NCBI RefSeq assembly: GCF_023509525.1
Contig: NZ_JAKNCJ010000001.1
Coordinates: 620,001 to 684,000 of the forward strand
Reading direction: 5' to 3'
Length of the DNA: 64,000 nt
Origin: Brachybacterium equifaecis
GTDB lineage: Bacteria > Actinomycetota > Actinomycetes > Actinomycetales > Dermabacteraceae
Under the pieces are notes generated by a model. It made no database searches and was not told the origin of the DNA. It saw only the letters and a program-made list of their open reading frames with translations. Numbering within the stretch: the first letter of the stretch is position 1; every line of letters starts with the position of its first letter. The translations under genes and the position numbers were made by a program. Below, one piece after another: positions 42,778 through 51,916 of this stretch.

Positions 42778-43937
42778 TTGCCGGCCTCCTCGGTGTCGTC
42801 GGCGGCCTCGTCCTCGAACTGCGCCTGGTAGCGCAGGAACTGCTCGCGCTCCTCCTGGACCAGGGCGTGCGGCTCGGCGTAGACCTCGTGGAAGATCTCG
42901 ACGGGGTCGGGATCGGGCAGGCCGTGGATGTGGTGGTGCAGCTGCATGGAGAGATCGTGGCCCTCCTCGTCGCAGCGCGCCATGAACGCGTCATCGATCT
43001 CGTCGATCGCGCGCAGGTGCAGGGCGAGGCGCGCGATCGGGTCGCGGCCCTTCCACGTGCTCAGCTCGTCGGCGCTGCGGTAGCGGCCGTCGTCATCGCT
43101 CGTGGTGTGCGCGGCCATGCGATACGTGAGCGCCTCGATGTAACGGGGGCCGCCGCCGGAGCGCGCGGCATCCAGCGCCAGGCGCACCGTCGCGTAGACC
43201 GCGAGGACATCGTTGCCGTCGATCCGGACGCTCGGGATGCCCCAGCCGCGCGAGCGCTGCGCGAGCGGCACTCGCGACTGCACCGTGCTCGGCACGGAGA
43301 TCGCCCACTGGTTGTTCTGCGTGTAGAAGACGGTCGGCGTCTGGAACGAGGCGGCAAAGGTGAAGCCCTCGCTGGTCTCGCCCTCGGAGCTCGTGCCGTC
43401 GCCGAAGAGGGTGAGCACGGCGGTGTCGGTCTCGACATCCCCGGTGCCGACGAGCCCGTCGCGCTGCAGCCCCATCGCATAGCCGACGGCCTGCGGCACC
43501 TGCGCGCCGAGCACCAGCATGTAGGGGTGGGTGCGCAGCTCGTAGGGGTCGTAGCTCGAGTGCGAGATGCCGCGCCAGATGTCCAGCAGGTGCCAGGGCT
43601 CGATGCCGCGGGCCCACGCGATGCCGTGCTCGCGGTAGGTCGGGACGAGGTAGTCCTGCGTGCGCGCGGCGTGGCCCGCGCCGATCTGGGCCGCCTCCTG
43701 GCCGAGCGCGCTCGCCCACAGGCCGAGCTGGCCCTGGCGCTGCAGGGACGTGGCCTCGATGTCGGCCGCGCGGATCATCACCATGTCGCGGTAGTAGGCG
43801 CGCAGGTCCTCCGCGGTGAGATGCGCGAGCGCGGCATCGAGCTCGTCATGGGGCGTGCGGGTGCCGTCCGGCGCGATGAGCTGGACCATCGGCTCGTCGT
43901 CGGCGTTCTCAGGGATGGTGGTGCGGAAGACGCTCAC
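42774..43937 (-). CDS. 2-oxo acid dehydrogenase E1 component, alpha subunit
   Basis: 387 residues. The thiamine diphosphate motif GDGTSSEGETSEGFTFAASF followed by YTQNNQWAISVP, plus the phosphorylation-loop region YRMAAHTTSDD with its active-site His. Decarboxylates a 2-oxo acid (pyruvate or branched-chain) onto E2. GTG at 43937; the TTGGAA-17-TAGGCT promoter puts the transcript start at about the start codon, so it is leaderless and probably controlled through the dyad in its promoter. First gene of E1alpha-E1beta-E2. Confidence 0.92.
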   Translation of the reverse strand: MSVFRTTIPENADDEPMVQLIAPDGTRTPHDELDAALAHLTAEDLRAYYRDMVMIRAADIEATSLQRQGQLGLWASALGQEAAQIGAGHAARTQDYLVPTYREHGIAWARGIEPWHLLDIWRGISHSSYDPYELRTHPYMLVLGAQVPQAVGYAMGLQRDGLVGTGDVETDTAVLTLFGDGTSSEGETSEGFTFAASFQTPTVFYTQNNQWAISVPSTVQSRVPLAQRSRGWGIPSVRIDGNDVLAVYATVRLALDAARSGGGPRYIEALTYRMAAHTTSDDDGRYRSADELSTWKGRDPIARLALHLRAIDEIDDAFMARCDEEGHDLSMQLHHHIHGLPDPDPVEIFHEVYAEPHALVQEEREQFLRYQAQFEDEAADDTEEAGK

Positions 43938-43944
43938 GCCAGCG

Positions 43945-43973
43945 AGCCTAACCTACGGTGCCGTAGGTTCCAA
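43945..43973 (-). promoter_or_regulatory. Promoter and 20-bp operator of the E1-E2 operon
   Basis: -35 TTGGAA (43968-43973), 17-bp spacer, -10 TAGGCT (43945-43950), then 7 nt to GTG. The spacer is filled by the perfect dyad AACCTACGG-TG-CCGTAGGTT (43950-43969). The shape is that of a TetR-type operator that would block RNA polymerase. The regulator is unknown; the TetR at 5654 is only one possibility. Confidence 0.75.
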
Positions 43974-44040
43974 GGAGGGGGTGGGGCGGCGGGGTCGTGG
44001 GGCGGAGGGGGTGCACCCTTCGACGCACGAACCTGGACCC

Positions 44041-44091
44041 GCGCCCAGCTCGCACCCGCGCCCGGCTCGCACCCGCGCCCGGCTCGCACCC
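44041..44091. repeat. Three tandem 17-bp repeats
   Basis: GCGCCCGGCTCGCACCC repeated at 44041, 44058 and 44075 (first copy with one change). In the 303-bp gap between the E1alpha start and the ABC-F stop, which has no gene. Confidence 0.75.
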
Positions 44092-44113
44092 GCGGCAGCG
44101 AACCCGGAGAGGT

Positions 44114-44167
44114 GAGTCGCGTCTGACGTGACGAGAGCGCCCGTTCTCGTCTCCTGGGACGCGACTC
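44114..44167. repeat. Nested inverted repeat
   Basis: Outer arms GAGTCGCGTC/GACGCGACTC (44114-44123, 44158-44167) and inner arms GACGAGA/TCTCGTC (44130-44136, 44145-44151). It would fold as a long interrupted hairpin. Confidence 0.65.
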
Positions 44168-44194
44168 GGTGGAGCGGATCGCGCGCGGCCTCGT

Positions 44195-44250
44195 CGAGAT
44201 CCACGTGAGGAGCCGAGATCGGGGCATCTCGGCTCCTCACGTGAATCTCG
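44195..44250. terminator. 25-bp-arm hairpin downstream of the ABC-F gene
   Basis: Perfect 18-bp arms at 44202-44219 and 44226-44243 (CACGTGAGGAGCCGAGAT) with a 6-nt loop, extended by CGAGAT/ATCTCG across one mismatch. It lies 27 nt past the ABC-F stop, so it probably ends that transcript, although no U tract is present. Confidence 0.6.
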
Positions 44251-44276
44251 AGGCGGGGCAGGATCGAGCCGGGAGC

Positions 44277-45938
44277 TCAGAGCTCCCGCACGCTCCCCGC
44301 CTCCACGTGCCAGCGGCGGTTCGTGCGCACGGTCTCGAGCATCCGGCGGTCGTGGGTGACCAGCAGCAGCGTGCCCTCGTAGCTCTCGAGGGCCTGCTCG
44401 AGCTGCTCGATCGCGGGCAGGTCGAGGTGATTGGTGGGCTCATCGAGCACCAGCAGGTTCACTCCGCGCGCCTGCAGCAGCGCGAGGGCCGCGCGCGTGC
44501 GCTCCCCGGGCGAGAGCTCTGCGGCGGGCCTGCCGACGTGGTCGGCGCGCAGGGCGAACTTCGCGAGCAGCGTGCGCACCTCCGCGGGCGTCATCTCCGG
44601 CACCTCGGCCTCGAAGGCGTCGGCGAGCGCGGCTTCCCCCTCGAACAGAGAGCGGGCCTGGTCGATCTCCCCGATCTGCACGCTCGCGCCGAGCGAGGCC
44701 GAGCCCTCGTCGGGCTCCCGTCGTCCGAGCAGCGTGCGCAGCAGCGTCGATTTCCCGGCACCGTTCGGGCCGGTGATGCCGATCCGGTCCCCGGCGCTGA
44801 CCTGCAGCGACACCGGGCCGAGCGTGAACGGGCCCTGCCGCACGACTGCGCCCGACAGCGTCGCCACCACGCTGCTGGAGCGCGGGGCGGCGCCGATCGT
44901 GAACTGGAGCTGCCATTCCTTGCGGGGCTCCTCGACCTCCTCGAGCCGCGCGATGCGCGATTCCATCTGCCGCACCTTCTGGGCCTGCTTCTCGCTGGAC
45001 TCCGACTGCGCGCGGCGGCGGATCTTGTCGTTGTCGGGAGACTTCTTCATCGCGTTGCGCACGCCCTGGCTGGACCATTCGCGCTGGGTGCGGGCGCGGG
45101 AGACCAGGTCAGACTTCGTGGCGGCGAACTCCTCGTACTGCTCCCGGGCGTGGCGGCGCACGGTCTCGCGCTCCTCGAGATAGGCCTCGTAGCCGCCGCC
45201 GTAGAGGCGGTGCGAGTTCTGCGCGAGGTCGAGCTCGAGCACGCGGGTCACGCAGCGGGCGAGGAACTCGCGATCGTGGCTGATGATCACCGCTCCCCCG
45301 CGCAGCCCCTGCACGAACGCCTCGAGCTTCGCGAGCCCGGCGAGGTCGAGGTCGTTGGTCGGCTCGTCCAGCAGCACGAGGTCGAAGCGCGAGAGCAGCA
45401 GGGCCGCGAGCCCCACGCGCGCGGCCTGCCCGCCGGAGAGGGAGGTCATCATGGTCGCCTCCGCCTCGCGCGCATCGAACGGGAGCCCGAGATCCGCGAG
45501 GACAGCGGGGATGCGCTCCTCGAGGTCGGCGGCGCCGCTGGCCATCCAGCGGTCCAGCGCGGCGGAGTAGACGTCGGCCGGATCCGGACCGCCGGCGGGG
45601 GCGGGCTCCCCGAGCGCGATCGCGGCGGCGTCCATGTCGGCGCTCGCCTGCGCGCAGCCCGTGCGGCGGGCGATGTACGCGGTGATCGATTCGCCCTCAC
45701 GGCGCTCGTGCTCCTGCGGGAGCCAGCCGACGAAGGCGTCCGACGGGGACAGCGTCACTCTGCCCTCGTGGGGCTGCGCGGCGCCGGCGAGCAGCTGCAG
45801 CAGGGTCGACTTCCCGGCGCCGTTCGCGCCCACGATGCCGACCACATCGCCCGGGCCGACCGTCAGGTCGAGCCCCTCGAACAGGATGCGGTGGCCATGG
45901 CCGCCGGCGAGATCATGGGCGACGAGGGTTGCAGTCAT
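44277..45938 (-). CDS. ABC-F family ATPase
   Basis: 553 residues with two ATPase domains: GANGAGKST (about 38) and GPNGAGKST (about 350), signatures LSGGQAARVGLAAL and LSPGERTRAALALL, Walker B LVLLDEPTNDLDL and LLVLDEPTNHLDL. The linker (VRRHAREQYEEFAATK to KVRQMESRIARLEEVEE) is long and helical. No membrane segments. Distinct in sequence from the ABC-F at 22336. Probably acts on ribosomes; may confer resistance to a ribosome-targeting drug. Confidence 0.88.
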   Translation of the reverse strand: MTATLVAHDLAGGHGHRILFEGLDLTVGPGDVVGIVGANGAGKSTLLQLLAGAAQPHEGRVTLSPSDAFVGWLPQEHERREGESITAYIARRTGCAQASADMDAAAIALGEPAPAGGPDPADVYSAALDRWMASGAADLEERIPAVLADLGLPFDAREAEATMMTSLSGGQAARVGLAALLLSRFDLVLLDEPTNDLDLAGLAKLEAFVQGLRGGAVIISHDREFLARCVTRVLELDLAQNSHRLYGGGYEAYLEERETVRRHAREQYEEFAATKSDLVSRARTQREWSSQGVRNAMKKSPDNDKIRRRAQSESSEKQAQKVRQMESRIARLEEVEEPRKEWQLQFTIGAAPRSSSVVATLSGAVVRQGPFTLGPVSLQVSAGDRIGITGPNGAGKSTLLRTLLGRREPDEGSASLGASVQIGEIDQARSLFEGEAALADAFEAEVPEMTPAEVRTLLAKFALRADHVGRPAAELSPGERTRAALALLQARGVNLLVLDEPTNHLDLPAIEQLEQALESYEGTLLLVTHDRRMLETVRTNRRWHVEAGSVREL

Positions 45939-45977
45939 GGGGACATCGTCGCACCGGGGCCCTCCCGCGGTGCGACC

Positions 45978-46835
45978 ATGGACCCTGTGACCTCCCCTGA
46001 TGCGCCCTCCGCCACTCTCACCTTCTCCGGCCTGCCCGCCGAGATCCTGCCCGACGGGTTCAGCGCGACCGGCTGGGCACTGCGCATCGGCGGGATCGAG
46101 CAGTCCCACGTCGACCTCGCCGACCCCCGCACCGTGCGCCACGAGTACCTGCGGCGCGTCGCGAACGTGCTCGACACCGCCGCCGCACCGGGCGAGCCGC
46201 TGTCAGTGCTGCACCTCGGCGGCGGCGCGCTGACCCTCGTGCGGTACGTGCAGGCCACCCGCCCCGGCTCCGAGCAGACCGTCGTGGAGATCGAACCGGA
46301 GCTGATCGACCTGGTCACCGGCGCACTGCCCCTGCCGGAGGGGACGCGGATGCGCGCGCTCATCGGCGACGCCGAGGAGCAGCTCGCCCTGCTCGCGGAG
46401 GCCGACGCGCGCTTCGACGCGATCGTGCTGGACGTCTTCAACGGCTCCGACTCACCCCCGCACCTGGCCCGCGAGCGCTTCTACGCGCGCTGCCTCGAGC
46501 GCCTCACCGAGCGCGGGATCCTGCTGGTGAACATCGGGGACGACGACGGCCTGCGGTTCTTCGCCGACCAGGTGCGCGAGGTGCGAGGCGCCGCCGCGCA
46601 GGCGAGGATGGCGGGCCCGTGGACGCTCACCGACTCCGTTGTCGCGGGGATCCTCGAGGAGGGGAACCTCGTGCTCGCGCTCGGCCCGGGCGTGGAGGCC
46701 GGGGATCTCGATAGCCGACGGGAAGCCTGGCTCGAGGCCGGCCCGCACCCCGTCGCCGTGCTGGACCCGGCGCAGACCGAGGTGCTGCTGCGACGCATCC
46801 CGGAAGATGATCTCGAGGCCGACGAGGAGAGTTGA
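45978..46835 (+). CDS. Spermidine-synthase-like protein
   Basis: 285 residues with the Rossmann fold of polyamine aminopropyltransferases: VLHLGGGALTLVRYV (74-88), VVEIEPELIDLV, and the acidic loop FDAIVLDVFNGSDSP. Real spermidine synthases use a GGGDGG loop with several Asp; here it is GGGALT, so polyamine synthesis is doubtful. Such proteins are widespread in Actinobacteria and uncharacterised. Divergent from the ABC-F gene, 39 bp apart. Confidence 0.75.
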   Translation: MDPVTSPDAPSATLTFSGLPAEILPDGFSATGWALRIGGIEQSHVDLADPRTVRHEYLRRVANVLDTAAAPGEPLSVLHLGGGALTLVRYVQATRPGSEQTVVEIEPELIDLVTGALPLPEGTRMRALIGDAEEQLALLAEADARFDAIVLDVFNGSDSPPHLARERFYARCLERLTERGILLVNIGDDDGLRFFADQVREVRGAAAQARMAGPWTLTDSVVAGILEEGNLVLALGPGVEAGDLDSRREAWLEAGPHPVAVLDPAQTEVLLRRIPEDDLEADEES

Positions 46836-46879
46836 GTCGCCGGTTACGGCGCCGCTCAGCGGCGGGAGCTCCGGCGACT
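46835..46879. terminator. Shared terminator hairpin
   Basis: AGTCGCCGG (46835-46843) and CCGGCGACT (46871-46879) with an inner CGCCGC/GCGGCG stem, between convergent stops. Confidence 0.6.
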
Positions 46880-46919
46880 GCCCCGCGCGGGAGGAGGCTG
46901 CGCGACGTCCCAGCGCCCG

Positions 46920-48137
46920 TCAGCCCAGGTCGCGCCCGCTCTCGACCCAGGCTGCCGCGATCTCCAGCAGGCGGTCGTTCGCCGCGGCCTCGCCGATCGT
47001 GACGCGGACCCCGTCGGCCCCGTAGGCGCGCACGACGAGCCCGCGGGCGTCGGCGAAAGCGGCGAACTCTCCGCTGCGCTCCCCGAGCGGGAAGAACACG
47101 AAGTTGCCCTGGGAGGCCGGGAGGGCGTCGGCCGCACCCACCGCATCGGCCTCACCGCGCGCGTCGGCCCCGCTCGCGCCCGTCCCTCCACCCGCGCGCG
47201 CCGCCCCGGCGATCCGCGCGAGCCCCTCCTGCACCCGGGCCCGCTCGGCGCGGATCCACGCGGCGCGCTCTTCGAGCTCACGGGCGGCATCGGGTGCGAA
47301 GGTCGCGAGCGCCGCCGCCTGGCCCAGCGAGCTCGCGCCGAAGGGCACGGTGACCTGGCCGAGCGCGCGGGCGAGCCGGGGGTGCGCGATCGCGTAGCCG
47401 AGCCGCAGCCCGGCGAGGCCCTGGAGCTTGGAGAAGGTGCGCAGGATGACCACGTTCGGGTGCTCGGCGAACAGACGCGCGGTGTCGGGCCGCAGCTCGG
47501 GGTCCACGAACTCCCGGTAGGCCTCGTCGATCGCGACGGCCACATGCGCCGGCACCTTCTGGAGGAACTCCGAGATCTCTTCGGTCGAGAGCGCGGGGCC
47601 GGTCGGGTTGTTCGGCGTGCACAGGATCACGAGCTTCGTGCGCGCGGTGATCGCCACGGCCATCGCGTCCAGATCGTGCTCGAACGTGCTGGTCAGCGGC
47701 ACCGGAACGCTCACGCCGCCGTGGGAGCCGACGACGATCGGGTACGCCTCGAAGCTGCGCCAGGCGAAGACGACCTCGTCTCCCGCGTCCACCAGCGCGC
47801 GCACCAGATCTCCTGTGACGGCCACCGATCCCGTGCCGAGCACGATCGCCTCGGGGGCGAGGTCGAAGCCGCTCTCGCGGTGGTGCGCGGCGATCGCCTC
47901 CCGCAGCTGCACGGCGCCCATGTCGGGATAGAGGTGGGAGGTCTCCATCGCGCGCGCCACGGCCTGCTGCACGGCGGGCAGGGGTGGGAAGGGCGACTCG
48001 TTGGAGGAGACCTTGAAGCGGTGCACGCCGTCGTCTGGTGCAGGCCGGCCGGGCACGTACGCGGGCAGGGCGTCCAGGGCCGCGCGCAGGCGGATCTGCT
48101 CGTCGGCCGGACCGTGGGCGCTCGCGTTCTCAGGCAT
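46920..48137 (-). CDS. HisC-like aminotransferase (histidinol-phosphate or aromatic type)
   Basis: 405 residues, PLP fold type I: VSSNESPFPPLPAVQQAVA (43-61), CTPNNPTGPALS, VAIDEAYREFVDP, and the PLP lysine in RTFSKLQGLAGLRLGYA. The actinobacterial homologues are usually named HisC or Pat (aromatic amino acid aminotransferase); sequence does not decide. A Gly/Ala-rich insert (about 315-345) is not typical. ATG at 48137 is 6 nt from TACGCT, so leaderless. Not in a his operon. Confidence 0.87.
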   Translation of the reverse strand: MPENASAHGPADEQIRLRAALDALPAYVPGRPAPDDGVHRFKVSSNESPFPPLPAVQQAVARAMETSHLYPDMGAVQLREAIAAHHRESGFDLAPEAIVLGTGSVAVTGDLVRALVDAGDEVVFAWRSFEAYPIVVGSHGGVSVPVPLTSTFEHDLDAMAVAITARTKLVILCTPNNPTGPALSTEEISEFLQKVPAHVAVAIDEAYREFVDPELRPDTARLFAEHPNVVILRTFSKLQGLAGLRLGYAIAHPRLARALGQVTVPFGASSLGQAAALATFAPDAARELEERAAWIRAERARVQEGLARIAGAARAGGGTGASGADARGEADAVGAADALPASQGNFVFFPLGERSGEFAAFADARGLVVRAYGADGVRVTIGEAAANDRLLEIAAAWVESGRDLG

Positions 48138-48143
48138 GCTGCC

Positions 48144-48149
48144 AGCGTA
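48144..48149 (-). promoter_or_regulatory. Putative -10 of the hisC-like gene (leaderless)
   Basis: TACGCT on the minus strand, 6 nt before ATG; the same hexamer and spacing as at 57711. Confidence 0.5.
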
Positions 48150-48299
48150 GACGCGCGGGGCCCACCCCGCCCGGCCGTCCCAGCGCCGCTCCTGGCCCCG
48201 CCCGCCAGGCCCCGTCGGCCGCTCCCCCCGGCCTGCCGGCCCGGCCCTGTCGGGCCCGCCCTGCCGACCCTGCCCCAGGCCGCTGCAATCTCCTCTTGG

Positions 48300-48305
48300 C
48301 ACAAT
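48300..48305 (+). promoter_or_regulatory. Putative -10 of the PF04020 gene (leaderless)
   Basis: CACAAT, preceded by TTGG, 7 nt before the ATG at 48313; no Shine-Dalgarno. Confidence 0.4.
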
Positions 48306-48312
48306 CGGCCCC

Positions 48313-48714
48313 ATGATGCGCTTCCTCGGATACCTCGTCATCGTCGCCGCTGCCCTGTGGCTGACCTCCCTCATCCTCCCCGGCATGCACCTCGGAGACG
48401 GCGGGGAGAGCCTCCTCTCCCAGGCCCTCACCGTGCTCGCGATCGCCCTGATCTTCGCGATCGTCGACGCCGTCGTGCGCCCGATCCTCTCCCTGCTGAC
48501 CCTCCCCATCACGTGCCTGACCCTCGGGCTGTTCATCCTCGTGATCAACGCGCTCATGCTGCTGCTGACCTCGTGGGTCGCGGGCCTCATGGGCCTGCCG
48601 CTCGCCTTCGACAGCTTCTGGTGGGCGCTGCTGGCCGGCATCATCGTCGGCATCCTGTCCTCGATCTTCGAGTCGATCGTCGGCGCAGCGTCGCGCGAGG
48701 ACGCCCGCGCCTGA
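48313..48714 (+). CDS. Phage-holin-family (PF04020) small membrane protein
   Basis: 133 residues with four hydrophobic helices. The central block FAIVDAVVRPILSLLTLPIT followed by CLTLGLFILVINALMLLL is the signature of PF04020, found in most bacteria as a single-copy inner-membrane protein of unknown role; the holin name comes from weak similarity. Not part of a prophage here. Its TGA lies inside the first of two 14-bp repeats CTGAGCGTCGACTG (48711, 48726). Confidence 0.85.
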   Translation: MMRFLGYLVIVAAALWLTSLILPGMHLGDGGESLLSQALTVLAIALIFAIVDAVVRPILSLLTLPITCLTLGLFILVINALMLLLTSWVAGLMGLPLAFDSFWWALLAGIIVGILSSIFESIVGAASREDARA

Positions 48715-48892
48715 GCGTCGACTGCCTGAGCGTCGACTGTCTGAGCGCCTGAGCGCGGCCTGTCTGTCTGGCCGCCCGGTTCCCACTTCTCGGCGCTACC
48801 AGGGCTGATGCGCGGGGCATCCGGAACGTGAGACGCCCCCTTCCTCGAGGGCGGACGAAGGCCGGCGGAATGTCCGCTCGGAGGGCTACTGT

Positions 48893-48926
48893 GACCGTGA
48901 TCCCCCGCACCGCGGGGGTCACGGTC
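48893..48926 (+). promoter_or_regulatory. Leader hairpin upstream of ppdK
   Basis: GACCGTGA-TCCCCCGC pairs with GCGGGGG-TCACGGTC across a 3-nt loop with one bulge, about 100 nt before the ppdK ATG. TACTGT just upstream (48887-48892) could be a -10, placing the hairpin at the mRNA 5' end. The rest of the 309-bp gap 48715-49023 shows only the two 14-bp repeats. Confidence 0.45.
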
Positions 48927-49023
48927 TGGCGCAGTGAAGCGTCGTTCGACGTCATCCCTGCGCTCCCGGCCAGCCCTGCCGACGGCCCTCCCGTCGGTCG
49001 CCCCGAGGAAGGCAGCACGCGCA

Positions 49024-51812
49024 ATGACGACGACCCAGCCCAGCGATCGACCCTCGACCGGTACCGAGGCGCCCCGGGAGAGCAGTGCCGACGGCACCCA
49101 CCCCGAGGGCGGCACCTACGTCTATCCCTTCACCGTCGGCTCAAGGACCAGAAGGACCTCCTCGGCGGCAAGGGCGCGAACCTCGCCGAGATGACCCGCC
49201 TGGGCCTGCCGGTGCCCCCCCCCGGATTCACGATCACCACCGACGCCTGCCGCTACTGCATGCACCACGGCGAGAACCCCGCTGAGCTCGCCGACCAGGT
49301 GGACGAGGCGCTCGCGGACGTCGAGAAGGAGCTCGGTCGGCGCTTCGGCGACTCCGAGGAGCCGCTGCTCGTCTCCGTGCGCTCGGGCGCGAAGATGTCG
49401 ATGCCCGGCATGATGGAGACGGTCCTGAACGTCGGCCTCAACGACGAGACCGTGCGGGCGCTCGCCGAGAAATCGGGCTCCGAGCGCTTCGCGCAGGACT
49501 CCTACCGCCGCCTGCTGCAGATGTTCGGCCGCACGGTGCAGGACATCGACGCCGAGAAGCTCGAGCACGTCATGGACACCGCCAAGAAGGACAAGGGCGT
49601 GGCCAGCGACGTCGAGCTGGACGCAGAGGATCTCGCCAAGGTCGTCGAGCGGATGAAGGCGATCATCCTCGACGAGACCGGCGAGCCGTTCCCCCAGGAT
49701 CCGCGCGAGCAGCTGCGCCAGTCGATCCGCGCGGTCTTCGACTCGTGGAACGCGCCGCGCGCGATCATCTACCGCAACGCCGAGCGCATCGATCACGACA
49801 TGGGCACCGCCGTGAACGTCTGCTCGATGGTCTTCGGCAACCTCGACGACCGCTCCGCGACGCGCGTCTGCTTCACGCGCGATCCCTCCACCGGCCACCC
49901 GGGCGTCTACGGCGACTTCCTCGTCAACGCCCAGGGCGAGGACGTCGTCGCCGGCATCCGCAACACCCGCTCCCTCCCCGAGCTCGAGGAGGTGCTGCCC
50001 GAGTGCTACGCCGAGCTGACGGACATCATGAACCGCCTCGAGGAGCACTACAAGGATCTGTGCGACATCGAGTTCACCATCGAGTCGGGCAAGCTGTGGA
50101 TGCTGCAGACCCGCGTCGGCAAGCGCACCGCCGCCGCCGCGTTCCGCATCGCCACCACCCTGCTGGACGAGGGCACCATCGACGAGCAGGAGGCCCTGCG
50201 CCGCGTCGACGGCGAGCAGCTCACGCGACTGATGTTCCCGCGCTTCGACGACGCCGGCGAGAAGGACCTCATCACCCGCGGCATGAACGCCTCCCCCGGC
50301 GCGGCCGTCGGCAAGGTCGCCTTCGACACCCCGACCGTCGTCTCCTGGGCTCGCGAGGGCACCCCCTCGATCCTCGTGCGCCGCGAGACGAACCCCGATG
50401 ACCTGCAGGGCATGCTGTCGGCCGCGGGAGTGCTCACCTCGCGCGGCGGCAAGACGTCCCACGCGGCCGTCGTCGCCCGCGGCCTCGGCCGCACGTGCGT
50501 GTGCGGAGTGGAGGCGCTCGAGGTCGACGAGAAGGCCAAGGAGATCCGCATGGGCGGCGAGGTCATCGCCCGCGAGGGCGACATGATCTCGATCGACGGC
50601 TCCACCGGCGAGGTATTCCGCGGGGAGGTCCCCGTGGTCCCCAGCGAGGTCGCCCAGTACCTCACGGGCGAGGTCGACCCCGAGAAGGACGAGGTCAGCG
50701 ACCTCGTGCACTCGGTGCACCGCCTGATGCGCATCGCCGACTCCACGCGCCGCCTGAAGGTGCGCGCCAACGCCGACACCCCGGGCGACGCCGAGCGCGC
50801 GGTGAAGATGGGCGCCGAGGGCATCGGCCTGGTGCGCACCGAGCACATGTTCCTCGGGGACCGCCGCGTGCTCGTCGAGAACCTCGTGCTCGCCGCCAAC
50901 GCGAAGCAGCGCAAGAAGGCGCTGAAGGCGCTCATGGAGCCGCAGCGCGACGACTTCATCGGGATCATGGAGGCGATGGGCGACCTGCCCATGACGATCC
51001 GCCTGCTCGACCCGCCGCTGCACGAGTTCCTGCCCGACATCACCGAGCTCAGCGTGAAGGTCGCCCGCGCCGAGGAGTCCGGGGAGGACAGCGACTCCCG
51101 CGACCGGATGGTGCTCGGGGCGGTGCGCCGACTGCACGAGCAGAACCCCATGCTGGGCCTGCGCGGCGTGCGCCTGGGCCTGACGATCCCGGGCCTGTTC
51201 GGCACGCAGACCCGCGCGATCCTCGAGGCTGTGCTCGAGGTCCGCAAGCGGGGCGGGGACCCGAAGGTCGAGATCATGATCCCGCTGGTCTCCTCGATCC
51301 GCGAGCTCTGGGAGATCAAGGCCGAGATCGAGGGCGTCATCAAGGACGTGTGCGAGGAGAGCGGCGAGAGCATCGACGCGCCGATCGGCACGATGATCGA
51401 GCTGCCGCGCGCCGCCCTGCGCGCCGACGAGATCGCCGAGGACGCCGACTTCTTCTCCTTCGGCACCAACGACCTCACGCAGACCACCTGGGGCTTCTCG
51501 CGCGATGACGTCGAGGGCGGGTTCTTCTTCACCTACAAGGACCGCGGCATCCTCACGCACTCCCCCTTCGAGACCCTCGACCAGTACGGCGTGGGCGAGC
51601 TGGTGCGCATCGGCGCCGAACGAGGGCGCCGCACCAAGCCCGACCTCAAGCTCGGCGTGTGCGGCGAGCACGGCGGCGACCCGGACTCCATCCACTTCTT
51701 CCACTGGGTGGGACTGGACTACGTCTCCTGCTCCCCGTTCCGCGTGCCGGTCGCCCGACTCGAGGCGGGCCGCGCGAAGCTGCTGGAGAAGGACTTCACG
51801 CCGCACCACTGA
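49024..51812 (+). pseudogene. ppdK: Pyruvate, phosphate dikinase with an N-terminal single-base frameshift
   Basis: Interconverts pyruvate, ATP and Pi with PEP, AMP and PPi. ATG at 49024 starts a 40-residue leader ending YVYPFTVGS; the family sequence KDQKDLLGGKGANLAEMTRL then continues only in the next frame, from 49143. The span is 2789 nt, one short of 930 codons, so one base is missing after 49142 (a Ser TCN codon). Downstream everything is intact: the phosphohistidine loop GGKTSHAAVVARGLG and the PEP-site VCGEHGGDPDSI. A nine-C run gives PVPPPGF where the family has PVPPGF. Either a sequencing indel or a recently inactivated gene. Confidence 0.85.
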
Positions 51813-51835
51813 TCCGGTGATCGGCTGAGCGGATG

Positions 51836-51873
51836 ACGACGGCCGACGGGGCGGGTGCCCCGTCGGCCGTCGT
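51836..51873 (+). terminator. Terminator of ppdK
   Basis: 17-bp perfect arms (ACGACGGCCGACGGGGC and complement) around GGGT, 24 nt after the ppdK stop. Confidence 0.8.
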
Positions 51874-51904
51874 GCGTCCGCCGCCGGCCCGCTCCCCCAT
51901 CTGG

Positions 51905-51910
51905 GACAAT
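51905..51910 (+). promoter_or_regulatory. Putative -10 of purB (leaderless)
   Basis: GACAAT, 6 nt before ATG; no Shine-Dalgarno. Confidence 0.4.
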
Positions 51911-51916
51911 GGCCCC

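Noticed and set aside
45978-46835. Functional spermidine synthase
   Set aside because: The fold is right but the GGGDGG-type substrate loop is GGGALT, so no polyamine role is claimed.
48313-48714. Prophage holin
   Set aside because: PF04020 is a housekeeping membrane family despite the name; no phage genes surround it.
48828-49142. Upstream extension of the ppdK main frame
   Set aside because: The translated stretch is unlike any PPDK N-terminus, whereas the other frame gives YVYPFTVGS, so a frameshift is the better explanation.
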